DNA of 64,000 nt, from NCBI GenBank assembly GCA_025331565.1, contig JAFREQ010000066.1, forward strand, positions 1,116,001-1,180,000, written 5' to 3'. Numbering within the stretch: position 1 is the first letter of the stretch; the number at the start of each line of letters is the position of its first letter. The position numbers and the translations under genes were made by a program. The notes under the pieces are model-generated. The model saw only the letters and a list, made by a program, of their open reading frames with translations. It made no database searches and was not told where the DNA came from. Shown here in pieces: positions 12,975 to 22,511 of the stretch. The stretch is from Holacanthus passer. Lineage: Eukaryota > Chordata > Actinopteri > Pomacanthidae.

Positions 12975-13626
12975 ACACACAAACCCTTAAAACCACAACA
13001 GTGAAGCTGTGAGGACTGGCCTCACTTTCTGTCCTCACTCTGTTGGTTAAAAACTTGCCCCGGTCCTCACTATGTAGCAAGTACAAGCACACACACATAC
13101 ACACACACACACCATTTTTCTGCTGCAACCTTCCTTTGCCCTGCATCTACATGAGCGTACGTGCCTGCAGACGCTTGGATGTGCACCGTGCGCAACCACC
13201 CACTCTCTCTCTCTTTCTTATCACTGGCTGTTTGATGCTCCCCACACACACATTGCCCAGTCAGCATTTGTGTACGTGTGTGTGTGTGTGTGTGTACGTG
13301 TGTGTGTGTGCGCATGGTCCGGGGTGGGTCTCTTGATGCTTGGTGGGTACTGTTGATGAATCTGCGTTAAGAGTTTAAGGGAACTGGCAACACACACAGG
13401 CTTTAGCTGACTGACGCTGGCCTCTGGAGGGACGGGGGAGATGCACCACAGACATTTTTTATCTGCATACACACACATTCACAAATACACACATATACAG
13501 AGAGAGTGGGAGAGTGAGAGAAAGAAAGAAAGATCAGGGATCCAGGTGGTTGTCTCATCGTATTCTCCCCGATGAATGTTACACAGCAGGAGAAAGAAAG
13601 GCTGCATGGCGCTACTCTGCTACTCT

Positions 13627-13667
<41 letters not shown>

Positions 13668-16600
13668 GCTAGACACTCTTTCTCTAGTTTTGCTCTCTTT
13701 TTATCTACAGAATCCATTTATCTCATACATACATTCACACAAACATTTGCTCACCGATACTTCCTTTACCTGTCTCTCTGTCTCCTCTCCTCTGTTACTT
13801 AAAAGCAGAGATGAATCCAAGGGAGTGGGAGCCTCCCTTCTTCTTCTTCTTCTGTTGCTTCTGCCGCCGTCTGTGGCAGGTAGAGGTTGTTCACCTGCTG
13901 GGCATGTGTGGATATGTCATAAAGAGTCGTATGAAAACGTGCGGCCTGTTCAGCGAACGTTTAGTCGATGTTGATGTATCATCTGAGGGGCGCCTCGGAG
14001 CAACAGCGCACTTCTTAATACTGTCAATCATTTCCTGTGGAGCTTTGGGCTGTGGTGGATTAAGAACAGGGTGGCGTGAGGTAAAGGCATCGTGCTGGAG
14101 TCCTTGCTTTTTCATCCCCTGTGACATATCGCTCGCTCAATCCTATCGCAGTTGATTCACACATGTCCTGTTTGCCTGCAGATGCACACACGTCAACACT
14201 TGATCGTACACATGTGCAGGGATGTGATGCACTTCGTCACAGCTCAACGAGACACTCGTCCAACAAATACACGCACACGAACGCATCTTTTCTTCAGCTG
14301 TCAATCCCTGCTCCTCTTCCTCCTCCTCCTTTCCTCCACCACCTCCATCACTCTCTTCCTCCCCTGATCTCCATGTGTTAGCACTGTATTAATGATTCAT
14401 GTTTTAATTCCGCTCTGTCAAGGTCCAACAGCTGCATCAATAACTCTGTGTCCTTGCCTCCTATTTGCCTTACCAGCTTTTACACTCCCTCTACTTTACA
14501 CCCCCTCAGCCCCATCAAAAAAAGAACTTTTGTTATCATCAGCGACTCAGATGCTGCATCAGTCCTGACTCGAAAAGCTGGTTTTTGCAACACAAAATTC
14601 CTTAACTTGTACTTTATCTACCATTTCTATCTCTTTCTCTGCACCCCTACACTCTGTCAGTATTTACAGGGGAAGCTGCACGTAGACACATGCTTGATCT
14701 TAAGTTTGCTTCATGAACAGGTAATCTGTTGATAATGTTTTTGATTAATGGTTTAATTGTTTAGTCCATTTCAGAAAATAAGATAAGATATTCCTTTATT
14801 AGTCCCTGTTATTAGATAAATAGTAGGTAAACAAGAAAAATAAAAAAGTATTAACAATTCAACTCAAGTAAAAAAGTATCAACAATTTAACTAGAATAAA
14901 AAGTATCAACAATTTAACTAGAATAAAAAGTAATGAAAATACTGAAAAGATAAACATCACAATTTACCAGACAATTTACCGCATGTGATGATTTCAGATT
15001 GGTTGTTTTGTCTGACCAACAGTCCAACACTTAAAATATTCAGTTTAAAGATTTTACAAAGAAAAAATACAAAAATGAGAAGTTGGATCCAGTGAATATT
15101 TAGTATTTTTGCTTGATGAATGACAAACAATTAATTATTGAAATTGTCTTCAGCCAAACAACTGCTTTCCTGACTAATCATTTCAACACTAACCTCTGCT
15201 TTCTTTTCCTATTCCTCTGCTGTTGTTTTTTAGTATTTGTCCTTTACTTTAAAGCAGTGTAAAGTTTGTAAAAGGTGAGGTTGACATGAATAATTCCTGG
15301 GCACTACTGCAATTTTCTCCAATAAAATGTCACAGAATTTATCTTGCTTTCTTTTATCTTTTTTTTATTTTTTTATTTCTCCTCACTCATTTTGTGGTGA
15401 AGTGTTTGATTTCATTTCCCAGGACTGCACCACTCGGGCTGTAAACACTCTCAAAGTTTCCCCCCCCCATTCAAAATGCACCGTGGTCTTGACAGGTGCT
15501 TGGCTGAAGTGGGTTTTTAGAGGTTGACGTACTTATTTCTTTATTCACTCGCTTCATTTCTTCTTTTTCTCACCCATTCTGACTGTCTGGCGTTCTGTGC
15601 AGTGGGGGGTGATGAAAGGTGATAATGGAAGTTGGGTGGAAGATATCGACTTCTCTTTTCTCCCGTCTTGCTCCCTGTGCTCTCCTCCACATTGGTATTT
15701 TAATGTGCACTCTTTCTCCCACTTTTATATCTTTTTTCCCTGACAACATTTCTCCTGCTTTCATTTTTGATCCATCTCTCTCTTTGTCTGCGTTTCTTTG
15801 CCTGCACTTCTCTCTCCATATTTCCCTTTATATACCTCACACTCCAACCACACACACTGTTTATCTCTCTGGTTCTTTCTCAGATCCTGGTGCAGTGGTA
15901 GAGACTCACAGCGCAGTACCGTATGCAGTGATAGGTGGCGTTCTGGCACTGCTGGTTTTCACCGTCATCTGCGTCCTCATTGTCACCATCTGGTGCTCCG
16001 TCCGACAGAAAGGTAACACACACATGCACACTCACAGACACGCACACCGAAAGTTTCTTTCACGAGCAAGTGGGCACAATTTGGCAATCAAAGTGTTTTA
16101 TCACATTTTTCACAGATGCGTTTTCTCATTTCTCCACTTTGTGGCCTGACATGCTGTGAAAAAGTAATTGCCAGCCAGTTAACAAGCAGATTCTTTGAAA
16201 ATAATCTTTTAAACTGAGGTGTAAACTTGTCGGCGCAAAGCAGACAGGATGAGATGCTCCTCTCCAGGCGGGCACTGTCCATGATGGACGACCTTGGCCG
16301 GGATAGCGGAAAAGATATGGTGGGGGTGGGAAATGTAGGTGTGGTCCCCATGTTTTATGACTGTATGTTAGTGTATCAAGGCTGATCCATTAAAAGCAGC
16401 CTCCCTGCGTTCCCTATCTTTTTAAGTGCCCCCGTGTTGGCAGCCTTCGACTGTGCGCTACAGCTGCCAAGAAATGATCCGGGAACTGTGTAGCGGGCAG
16501 CAACCAGCTATTACTTAGCCTATGGCCAGACAAGCTGTCAGTCAACACTCAGTATGGCTTGACCGCCAATCAGCGCAGAGACAGGATCATTACAACCAAA

Positions 16601-17345
16601 CTATGTTGAGACAGGGCCATTAGGGCTTTGTCTTCGGCCTGCCGTGACTGTCAGCATGCCAGTCAACCTCTGCGGTAAGGAGAATGAGAGTGTCACTCAC
16701 CCCTGAAGTGAAGGGACACTCGAGCAGGAAGATGACTTGAGCGGTTCTCGCTCTCTGTAACCTGTACTGCACCGAATCATTAATCATACACACCTGAGGG
16801 GTGTTAAAATTTGTTTAATGGGTTTTCTGAGTGACGCAAACGTGCCATTGTTCTCTTGCGCCTAACCTTCCCTCCACCCTTTTCTGCCAATCTCTCCACC
16901 CTCCCGATCTTTTATTCTCTATTGTCTTCTCCCCTCCTCTTCTGCCTGTTCTATTCACACAACCATTCCCTACCTTTAATTTCCGCCGGTAGGCTCGTAC
17001 CGTACCCGAGAGCCTATTCTTGCTTGGTATTGACCTAACAATCAGTTAACTAATGAATTAATCAGTCACAGGTATGGTACTCAATAATCTTAGCGCTGAG
17101 TGGTTTGATAATTCTGCATGGCGCCGCAATGATCATGACGCTTTGCCGCCTAACCTCCCCCCTCCAATCTCCCTCTTGGTCTCTCTCTCTCTCTCTGTCT
17201 CTCCCTCTCTTTCTTTCTCCGTCTCTTTCATTCAGGTTCCTATCTTACCCATGAGGCCAGTGGGTTGGATGAACATGGCGAGGTGCAGGAGGCCTTCCTC
17301 AATGGGAACGACGCCAGCCAGGGCAAGAAGGAGTACCTACTGTAG
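1037..17345 (+). CDS. cadm4: Cell adhesion molecule 4 (nectin-like 4), 3' part
   Basis: CADM4 is a single-pass immunoglobulin-superfamily adhesion protein that acts at synapses and on Schwann-cell/axon contacts. Five exons are visible: 1037–1127, 5906–6078, 12702–12812, 15884–16012 and 17236–17345. Junctions are GT–AG and the frame is continuous. Together they encode Ig domain 3 (strand-B Cys in LSLTCSV, strand-F Cys in GTYLCQA), a Thr/Pro stalk, a transmembrane helix beginning near VPYAVIGG and a tail beginning CSVRQKGSYLTHEASGLDE. That juxtamembrane stretch is the CADM4-type sequence; CADM1–3 have a different tail (GTY…, …KKEYFI). The signal peptide, Ig1, Ig2 and promoter lie left of the window. 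The tail carries the protein 4.1/FERM-binding region and a C-terminal PDZ ligand. The stalk exon at 12702 is probably optional. Assignment to cadm4 is firm; which teleost paralogue, if duplicated, is unknown. Confidence 0.93.
3537..3590. repeat. (GT)n microsatellite, interrupted
   Basis: About 27 GT units with two small interruptions, in a cadm4 intron. Confidence 0.95.
3683..3769. repeat. (GT)n compound microsatellite
   Basis: About 43 units with 'tatg' and 'cgcg' interruptions. Together with the CA tract at 3860–3888 it could form a hairpin in the pre-mRNA. Confidence 0.95.
5600..5867 (+). mobile_element. Dispersed fish repeat (copy A)
   Basis: Contains the landmarks 'ccataaaatgt', 'cccagagccaaagatgacg' and 'attaatcatcaattatca', ending 'tttcagcact'. 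These match a remembered, very abundant teleost repeat whose ends read like CAGCTCTA and carry ATTAATCGATTA-type cores, probably a non-autonomous DNA element. Related copies lie at 14718–15192 and 62685–62978, all in the same orientation. The copy ends about 38 bp before the splice acceptor at 5905. Confidence 0.6.
5906..6078 (+). CDS. cadm4: cadm4 exon: second half of Ig domain 3
   Basis: Acceptor 'ccctccag', donor 'TATG|gtgagt' (phase 1). It encodes RNIQWSKINDTLPERAE, then the strand-F motif HNGTYLCQAQNNYGRA and the G strand ending in LLVY. The conserved Trp and Cys pair with the previous exon's Cys. Two N-glycosylation sequons are present, NDT and NGT; the NGT site is shared with mammalian CADMs. 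Confidence 0.93.
10490..10920. promoter_or_regulatory. Candidate intronic enhancer with PBX/MEIS-type motif
   Basis: A non-repetitive island between GT-rich flanks. It contains TGATTGACAG at 10621–10630, the consensus bound by PBX–MEIS/PREP heterodimers, an inverted-CCAAT-like 'agccaatcag', and AT-rich 'ccttaattaag' at about 10914. Judged from composition and motifs only; no conservation data were available. Confidence 0.3.
11714..11784. repeat. (GT)n microsatellite
   Basis: About 35 GT units with 'at' interruptions, in the cadm4 intron upstream of the stalk exon. Confidence 0.95.
12702..12812 (+). CDS. cadm4: cadm4 cassette exon: Thr/Pro-rich extracellular stalk
   Basis: Acceptor 'ctgtctgtctgtag', donor 'AAAG|gtaaca'. 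It is 111 nt (37 codons), phase 1 on both sides, so it can be included or skipped without changing the frame: G|AT either gives Asp-Asn-Val-Ser here or Asp-Pro-Gly at the next exon. It encodes DNVSVTTTVPPTPTTQPITS and then HPATLTFLTPSIAPDVK. About half the residues are Thr, Pro or Ser, fitting an O-glycosylated stalk, and there is one N-glycosylation sequon (NVS). Position and composition parallel the alternatively spliced Thr-rich exons of CADM1. As I recall mammalian CADM4, Ig3 joins the transmembrane exon directly. CA repeats begin 3 nt after the donor. Inclusion level is inferred, not known. Confidence 0.72.
12937..12980. repeat. (CA)n microsatellite
   Basis: About 21 CA units with one 'at' interruption, 125 bp after the stalk-exon donor. 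Confidence 0.95.
13629..13664. repeat. (GT)n microsatellite
   Basis: Eighteen perfect GT units, complementary to the CA tract 650 bp upstream. Confidence 0.95.
14780..14940 (-). mobile_element. Nested insertion with 6-bp target duplication
   Basis: Flanked by GAAAAT at 14774–14779 and again at 14935–14940. Read on the minus strand, the left end is 'gggactaataaaggaatatc' followed by 'ttatctt', the type of 3' tail found on fish L2-like LINEs and their SINEs, so a short retroposed fragment is likely. The rest is a 27-bp tandem unit (see 14841–14932). Confidence 0.5.
14841..14932. repeat. 27-bp minisatellite, about 3 copies
   Basis: The unit 'aaaagtatcaacaattta' plus 'actagaata' is repeated, with the first copy diverged. 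It lies inside the nested insertion. Confidence 0.75.
15884..16012 (+). CDS. cadm4: cadm4 exon: transmembrane segment
   Basis: Acceptor 'tttctcag', donor 'AAAG|gtaaca'. It encodes DPGAVVETHSAVPYAVIGG, a hydrophobic helix of about 21 residues (VLALLVFTVICVLIVTI), and WCSVRQK as the cytoplasmic stop-transfer sequence. DPGAVVE…VPYA and CSVRQK are the features that identify CADM4 among the four CADM paralogues. The intron after it begins with CA repeats, as after the stalk exon. Confidence 0.95.
16013..17235. other. cadm4: cadm4 last intron
   Basis: Begins with CA-rich sequence, then about 1 kb of balanced, non-repetitive sequence (16150–16830), and ends in a (CT)-rich polypyrimidine tract (17160–17235). 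No coding exon seen. Confidence 0.7.
17236..17345 (+). CDS. cadm4: cadm4 terminal exon: cytoplasmic tail
   Basis: Acceptor 'tttcattcag', stop TAG at 17343–17345. It encodes GSYLTHEASGLDEHGEVQEA, then FLNGNDASQGKKEYLL. The GSYLTHEA part is the CADM4 juxtamembrane, protein 4.1-binding type motif. The last residues EYLL replace the EFFI (mammalian CADM4) or EYFI (other CADMs) class II PDZ ligand while keeping the hydrophobic-x-hydrophobic pattern. Confidence 0.94.
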
Positions 17346-20300
17346 CCCTTCTCCTTCCCCATCCCCTTCTCTTCTGACCTCATCCCTCTATCTCTTCCTC
17401 TCCCCGTCTCCCACCTTATATACAGTATACACACAAACACACACACACACACACACTTCTATACAATGCGCCATAACAGGCGGCCTTCTGGAAACGACTG
17501 TATACAGATACTGCACACAGCCAGTCCATCCCACCCCATTCCACTCCATGTCCCGCATACACACACGTATACCCAGAGACAGACTGAGAAGAATAGAGCC
17601 TATAGACCCACCAGCCATTAATGACTGTGCCATATACTATAAGTTGGAGGAACTGGGGGAAATGGAGAGAGCGAGAGGGTGAGGTGAATGTAGACAAAAA
17701 CGAAATGATGCCATAATTATTTTGATCGAGAGGGAAGAGGGGAGCACAAAGAAAACAGGCGCTCTGCCCGTGCAGCCGCCAAAGTGGAAGGGGAATTAGA
17801 GGCAGATGATTGCCGTAATTCCATGCCTGGACAAAACCATCCATTTCACAAAGCTCAATCTTTAACTGGCGGAGACAGTGGGAGCCGTGTGTGAGGAGGT
17901 GGGGGGGGGGGTAGATGACCGGGAGCTATTGAGCGCCAGGTGCTAGAAAATTGAAATTTTTAAAATTGCCAAAGCATCTTGCCCACTGAGTGCAATATGT
18001 ATGATTCCTCACAACACTGGAATGTCTAAGTCCCGGGAAGTATTCAGACTTTATGAACAAGCTGAGTGTCCTTGTTGGGCGATCTGCCAATAATTTGTGG
18101 GGATATATTTTTTCCTCTTTGCTGCAACAGCGAGGGAAAGGTTGTTCTCTTTTTCTTTGCATTTACTCTCCATCTCCTCCTTCTGCTCCGTTCACCTGTT
18201 ACCATCCTCTCCCCTCTCCCTCATATCGCTCTTTCTCTCTGTCTGTCCCCCCTCTATCGCTCCTCCTTTGTTGGCTCCTAATAATGAAAGGATTAGTGTT
18301 GGGCTGCGTTCCCGACAAAGAAGAAATGAATATGACTTGCTAAGGCATTAAAGAAAAGCTTAATTATTTTAGAATGTCATTAAGAGGATAAAAAGGTTTA
18401 AAAGTCTTATTAAAAAGGGCAAGGGGAGTGATAGCAAAAGGAGCGAGTGAGAAAATAAAATGGATGGATTTTTTTTTTTTCTGAATGCTACCACACATAT
18501 GCAGATACATGCACACATTCATACGTACAGTAAACATGTTGACAGAACAAGTATACATATCTCTGAATTCCTTATTTGTATAAAAAAAAAGAGCAGCAAC
18601 ATAAATTAAAGGAAACTTTTAAGAAATAAGAAAACCGTTTACTATTGAAGCGCATTATGAAGCAACTATACTAACACAGAATATTAGCCTATAGAGGTGC
18701 AAAGCCGAACAAACTACTGTCCAGTGATCTTTAAAGAAAATAAAGAAAAGAATTTAAAAAAAAATCATTTGTCTTTATGAGAAGCCAGAGGTCTTATTGG
18801 TTTTTTATTAATTATTATTATTATTTGAACAATTATGATTGTTGTTAATGTTATTATTATTGCCGTTGTTATTATTACAATTGTAAATGTTAAAGAAATG
18901 TACACTTCCCATGTTTTGTTTTTTTCGGTTCTACTGTAGAGAAATTGCTGTCTTTTTTCACTCTTACCTTTCCTCTCTTTCCCAGTCTTTCTCTCTCTTC
19001 GTCTCCTGTGCCTAGTCGTCTCTTCTCCTGTCTTTCACTCTTTGTTTATTTTAGAGTCCATGTGTCATTGTTGATATATAGCTAACTATTTCTTTATAGG
19101 GGAAAGATACAAAGCACGACAAAATAAAAAAGAATCCAAAAATAACCTTTTGGGATCGGACTGGTTTTTGGGTGAGTTTACTGTGTAATTAGCAAGTGCT
19201 GTTTTTGAAATCCTGTGAAAAGAGAACAGGAGATGGAGCATATGATTCGATCAATGGGGAATAGGAGAGTTATAGGTGGGGAGATAAAAATGGAGGCGAT
19301 GGAGCCGCTTATAACAGGCAGCTCATTCAGAATAAATAGAATAAACAAAACAGACGGCTCTTTGGCGTCGCTAATGAATCATAAGAACAGATAGCGGGGA
19401 AGAAAGGGTGACAGGAGGGTTGAGTCAGATGCACGCGCAAAAATATGACTCTGCCATTAACTTCTACGCAATCAATACCCGATTCTGTCGAGAAGCACTC
19501 AACATGTCCATCTGTGCGCGGGGCTAGATTTGAAAGCCGCCGGAGGTCGCCGGGTGATAGATCGATGTGTTTCTCTTCCATCGATGGCAAGGCTCCACGG
19601 TCGCCTGTCATAAAGACAGATTGTCAAACGGCAATCAAAGTAATGGACTTGCCAGGCGCTACCAGCATGAGTTGACACTCCGGCCAACAAACAATTCACA
19701 CACACACACACACACACGCTCGAGTCGACGCCAGACATATCTTTGGTTTATGATGAAGCAAAGGTAGCGCAGGTAGCTTGTGCTATCAGACCCACTGTGG
19801 TCGATGAGCAATAAAGCTGAGAATAGTGTCCCTTTATATGTCTTCAAAACACAAGTGTATGTCCTTCAAACAAAGGTTTCATCTGTTGTTTTCCTGTGGG
19901 ATTCACAGCGCTCGGCCTGGTTGTGTTTGTCGGTTGATTGACACCGTTACCTCTGCTTATCCTCACAGAGAAAAGCAAAAAAGTAAACTTTTTAGTTCAA
20001 GTTCAGTATTTTTGTATGTTTTCCATATAGAACGATTTCAGCCAAATTCACAAGAATCATTGTTCGGTAGTTGCTGTTGCTGTTTGCTGTTTGCTCTGGT
20101 GCATCCTGGGAAACTGGCCATAACAATTCAGCTGCTCGACCCGATGATGACAATCAGACGACCAGTGTGATCATAGAGGGTGATGATCACATCAATAGAA
20201 ATAAGCAAAAATGAGATCAGGACCAGCCAGACAACAGTCGGTTGTATTCTTCCCAGAGTTTACGACACGCCGTGAATGAAGCATAATCTGGCCAATAATG

Positions 20301-21129
20301 ACAGCAAGAAGTCCATGAATACATCAAGCGGCTTCTCCCTGATGCTAGTTTCACCGATTAACGTCCTGGAACGAGTTCACATCAGAGAATTAGCCGTTTA
20401 TGACCCATTTATGACGGCCATATTTCATTTCTACGAGTTGCAGTAGATATTGCAGTCCATCCAAACACAAACTCTTTATATTTCTGGTGGCTACATGCTG
20501 GATTAGACACAGTTTTATCCATCTATAAAGCCAACTCTAATGACCCAAAGATGGTGAATGCAGCTTATGTTCACTGGTCTTGGCAGCGTGACCCCAGCGA
20601 GGGAAGAAGGTGTGTATGCAGTGACAGCATAGCATGAGTCATTGATTGAGGTGCCTGAGTGTGTTGAGGATAATATCAGGAAGCAGAAAGGCAGACAGAA
20701 CAATTGAATGGGCAGCCGCGCCAGGAAAGCTGGGGAAATCTTTTTTTTTCTCTCCCCTTCACCAGATTTCACTATCAATAATATGTTCCAGTCGGGGATT
20801 TTCTGTAGTGATTGAAGACAAACTGTATTTTTTGAGTACATGAGAGGAAATGGAAAGCCAGGAAAGACATGACGAAAGAGTGAATAAATGCAAAATAGAC
20901 ACAAGATCTGCTGAAAGAGATGGAAAATGAGAGCGAACAACAAGTCTAAAGCCAGAGAGGAGAGAGCTGCTGAGAGACAGGAAAAAGAAAGCGTGTTGAA
21001 TGTCATGCCCATGTTCCATGCAGATAGAGATAAGTTTCCCCACCAGTGATTTCTTACACCAACACGGTTCAAGATGAACAATCCAATTAGAGTGAGCAAG
21101 GTCCTTTTTATTACAAGAGAGCATCACAA
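17346..21129. other. cadm4 3' flank: 3' UTR and convergent intergenic DNA
   Basis: AATAAA candidates for cadm4 polyadenylation occur at about 18437, 18738, 19124 and 19811; I cannot choose among them. There is a (CA)n stretch at 17434–17455, a TTATTA-rich stretch at 18800–18880, and a balanced, CpG-containing stretch at 19440–19680. No additional gene is supported. Confidence 0.55.
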
Positions 21130-21135
21130 TTTATT
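21130..21135 (-). terminator. Candidate poly(A) signal of the GPCR gene
   Basis: AATAAA on the minus strand, about 520 nt after the stop codon at 21653. It is the nearest hexamer I noticed; unproven. Confidence 0.35.
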
Positions 21136-21652
21136 TACAAGTTTAATCAAAATAGCCATGAAGATTGTGTCATAATCAGGTTAACAATATTTTCCCCACA
21201 ATGCTGCGTCTTCTCCGGACCACTATGTTATTACTGAATGTTTAATTAAACGCTGTCACTCACATGCCTACATTGCTGGTGGTTGGCTTAGCCGAGACTT
21301 TAAACAGGCTTAGAATAAGACCCATAGGAAGAGCAGTCAAAGAAAGCAGACATCTGTGATCAGGATAGTAGTCATCATCCGGAGACTTAATTTACTCACT
21401 GACATTTGGTGTGGGACCCGATAATTAACTGGCCTTTTCATTTGCAGGTTACTCATAACGTCTGTGCACAAGGTTGCTGATTAGTTAAAAAGCCACCAAC
21501 AAACAAGCTGATTCTCAAGCTGATTGTTTCAAACACTTTTTCCCTCATGCACACAAAAAAAACATTGGAGGGAACAAATAGTTTAACTTCCTAAAGATGA
21601 TCACAAATGTTTGCAGTGGAAAACAACAGCTTAGATCTTCCATTATGTTAAG

Positions 21653-22511
21653 TCAGACCTCTGGGCACACTTTGGCTTTAAGGGAGTGTTTGGCTGACGA
21701 CCATGGAGCTGCGTGCACTGCTTCGCACAGGGCAGTACGCACAGATTTTCCTCTGGACGGGGCTACTGCAGGCGGGAGGCGGGGAACAGAGAGAGGAGAG
21801 GACGCCTGTTCGTCCCTCACTCGTTTCTTAGGAGGAGTGAAGAGAATCTGTGGCACGAGGTCGTACAGCTGGGAGATGACCAGGGTAACTGCATGAGCCC
21901 AGGCGGGGAGATTGGTGCTGGGGGTGAAAAGCATGAGAGCATGGATAATGTGCAGAGGCAGGCACAGCAGAACTAAAAGGGAGAGGGACAGAGCCAGGGA
22001 TCGGACCCGGTAGGAGTCGTGTTTAGGGGGGTCTGCGTGACTGAATGGAGTCTTCTTGGGCTCGATACATAGCAGGTCAAGGTAAATGGCCAGGAGGCAA
22101 AAAAAGGGGAGCATGAACATTGTCACTGCATTCACATAGACTTGGAACTGGATACTGAAAATGGTGTCAGGGGCACACACTCCCCAGTGGCTGCTGTGAA
22201 TTTCAGCGTAGGTGAAGTTGTGCATGTCTTCCACATAAAACTTTGACAGGAAGCCTCCGTAAGGAAGGTCCCGTCCAATGACCTTGAGGTCCTGGAGGTA
22301 CCTAGGGGGCGGGGAAGGGGTACGATAGGGTAAAGAGGTTGTCCAGTTGCCATCCAGCCCGAGGCCAGCCGTGCCCAGAGCTGTGTTGCCACTTCTCCAG
22401 GTGTCGAGGACGTCCGAAGTGATGAAGTCGGCGAAGGAGGACAGGACCGAGGCCACCCAGCACAGCAGAACCACACACAGAGCTCGCTGACGGGTAATCA
22501 CTGAGGAGTAC
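21653..22511 (-). CDS. GPCR exon 2: TM4 to C-terminus
   Basis: Begins after acceptor '…gaatgccag' with GTACTCCTCAGTG and stops at TGA (21655–21653). It encodes YSSVITRQRALCVVLLCW (end of loop 2 and TM4), a long ECL2, TM5, a short loop 3 with HADPPKHDSYRVRS, TM6, TM7 and a tail. An open frame continues upstream to 22798 but that part is intron and transposon sequence. Confidence 0.82.

Larger units (their letters stand above)
14718..15192 (+). mobile_element. Dispersed fish repeat (copy B), interrupted
   Basis: Starts 'gataatgtttttgattaatgg', continues 'tttagtccatttcagaaaat', and after a 161-bp insertion resumes with 'actgaaaagataaacatcacaattt', 'ttgttttgtctgaccaacag' and 'ttttgcttgatgaatgac', ending 'gactaatcatttcaacact'. 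Same family and orientation as the copies at 5600 and 62685. Confidence 0.6.
12813..15883. other. cadm4: cadm4 intron with CA/GT tracts and a nested repeat
   Basis: Contains (CA)n at 12937–12980, CA and GT tracts at 13090–13110 and 13276–13310, (GT)n at 13629–13664, and a dispersed repeat with a second element inserted in it (14718–15192). No further exon seen. Confidence 0.75.
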
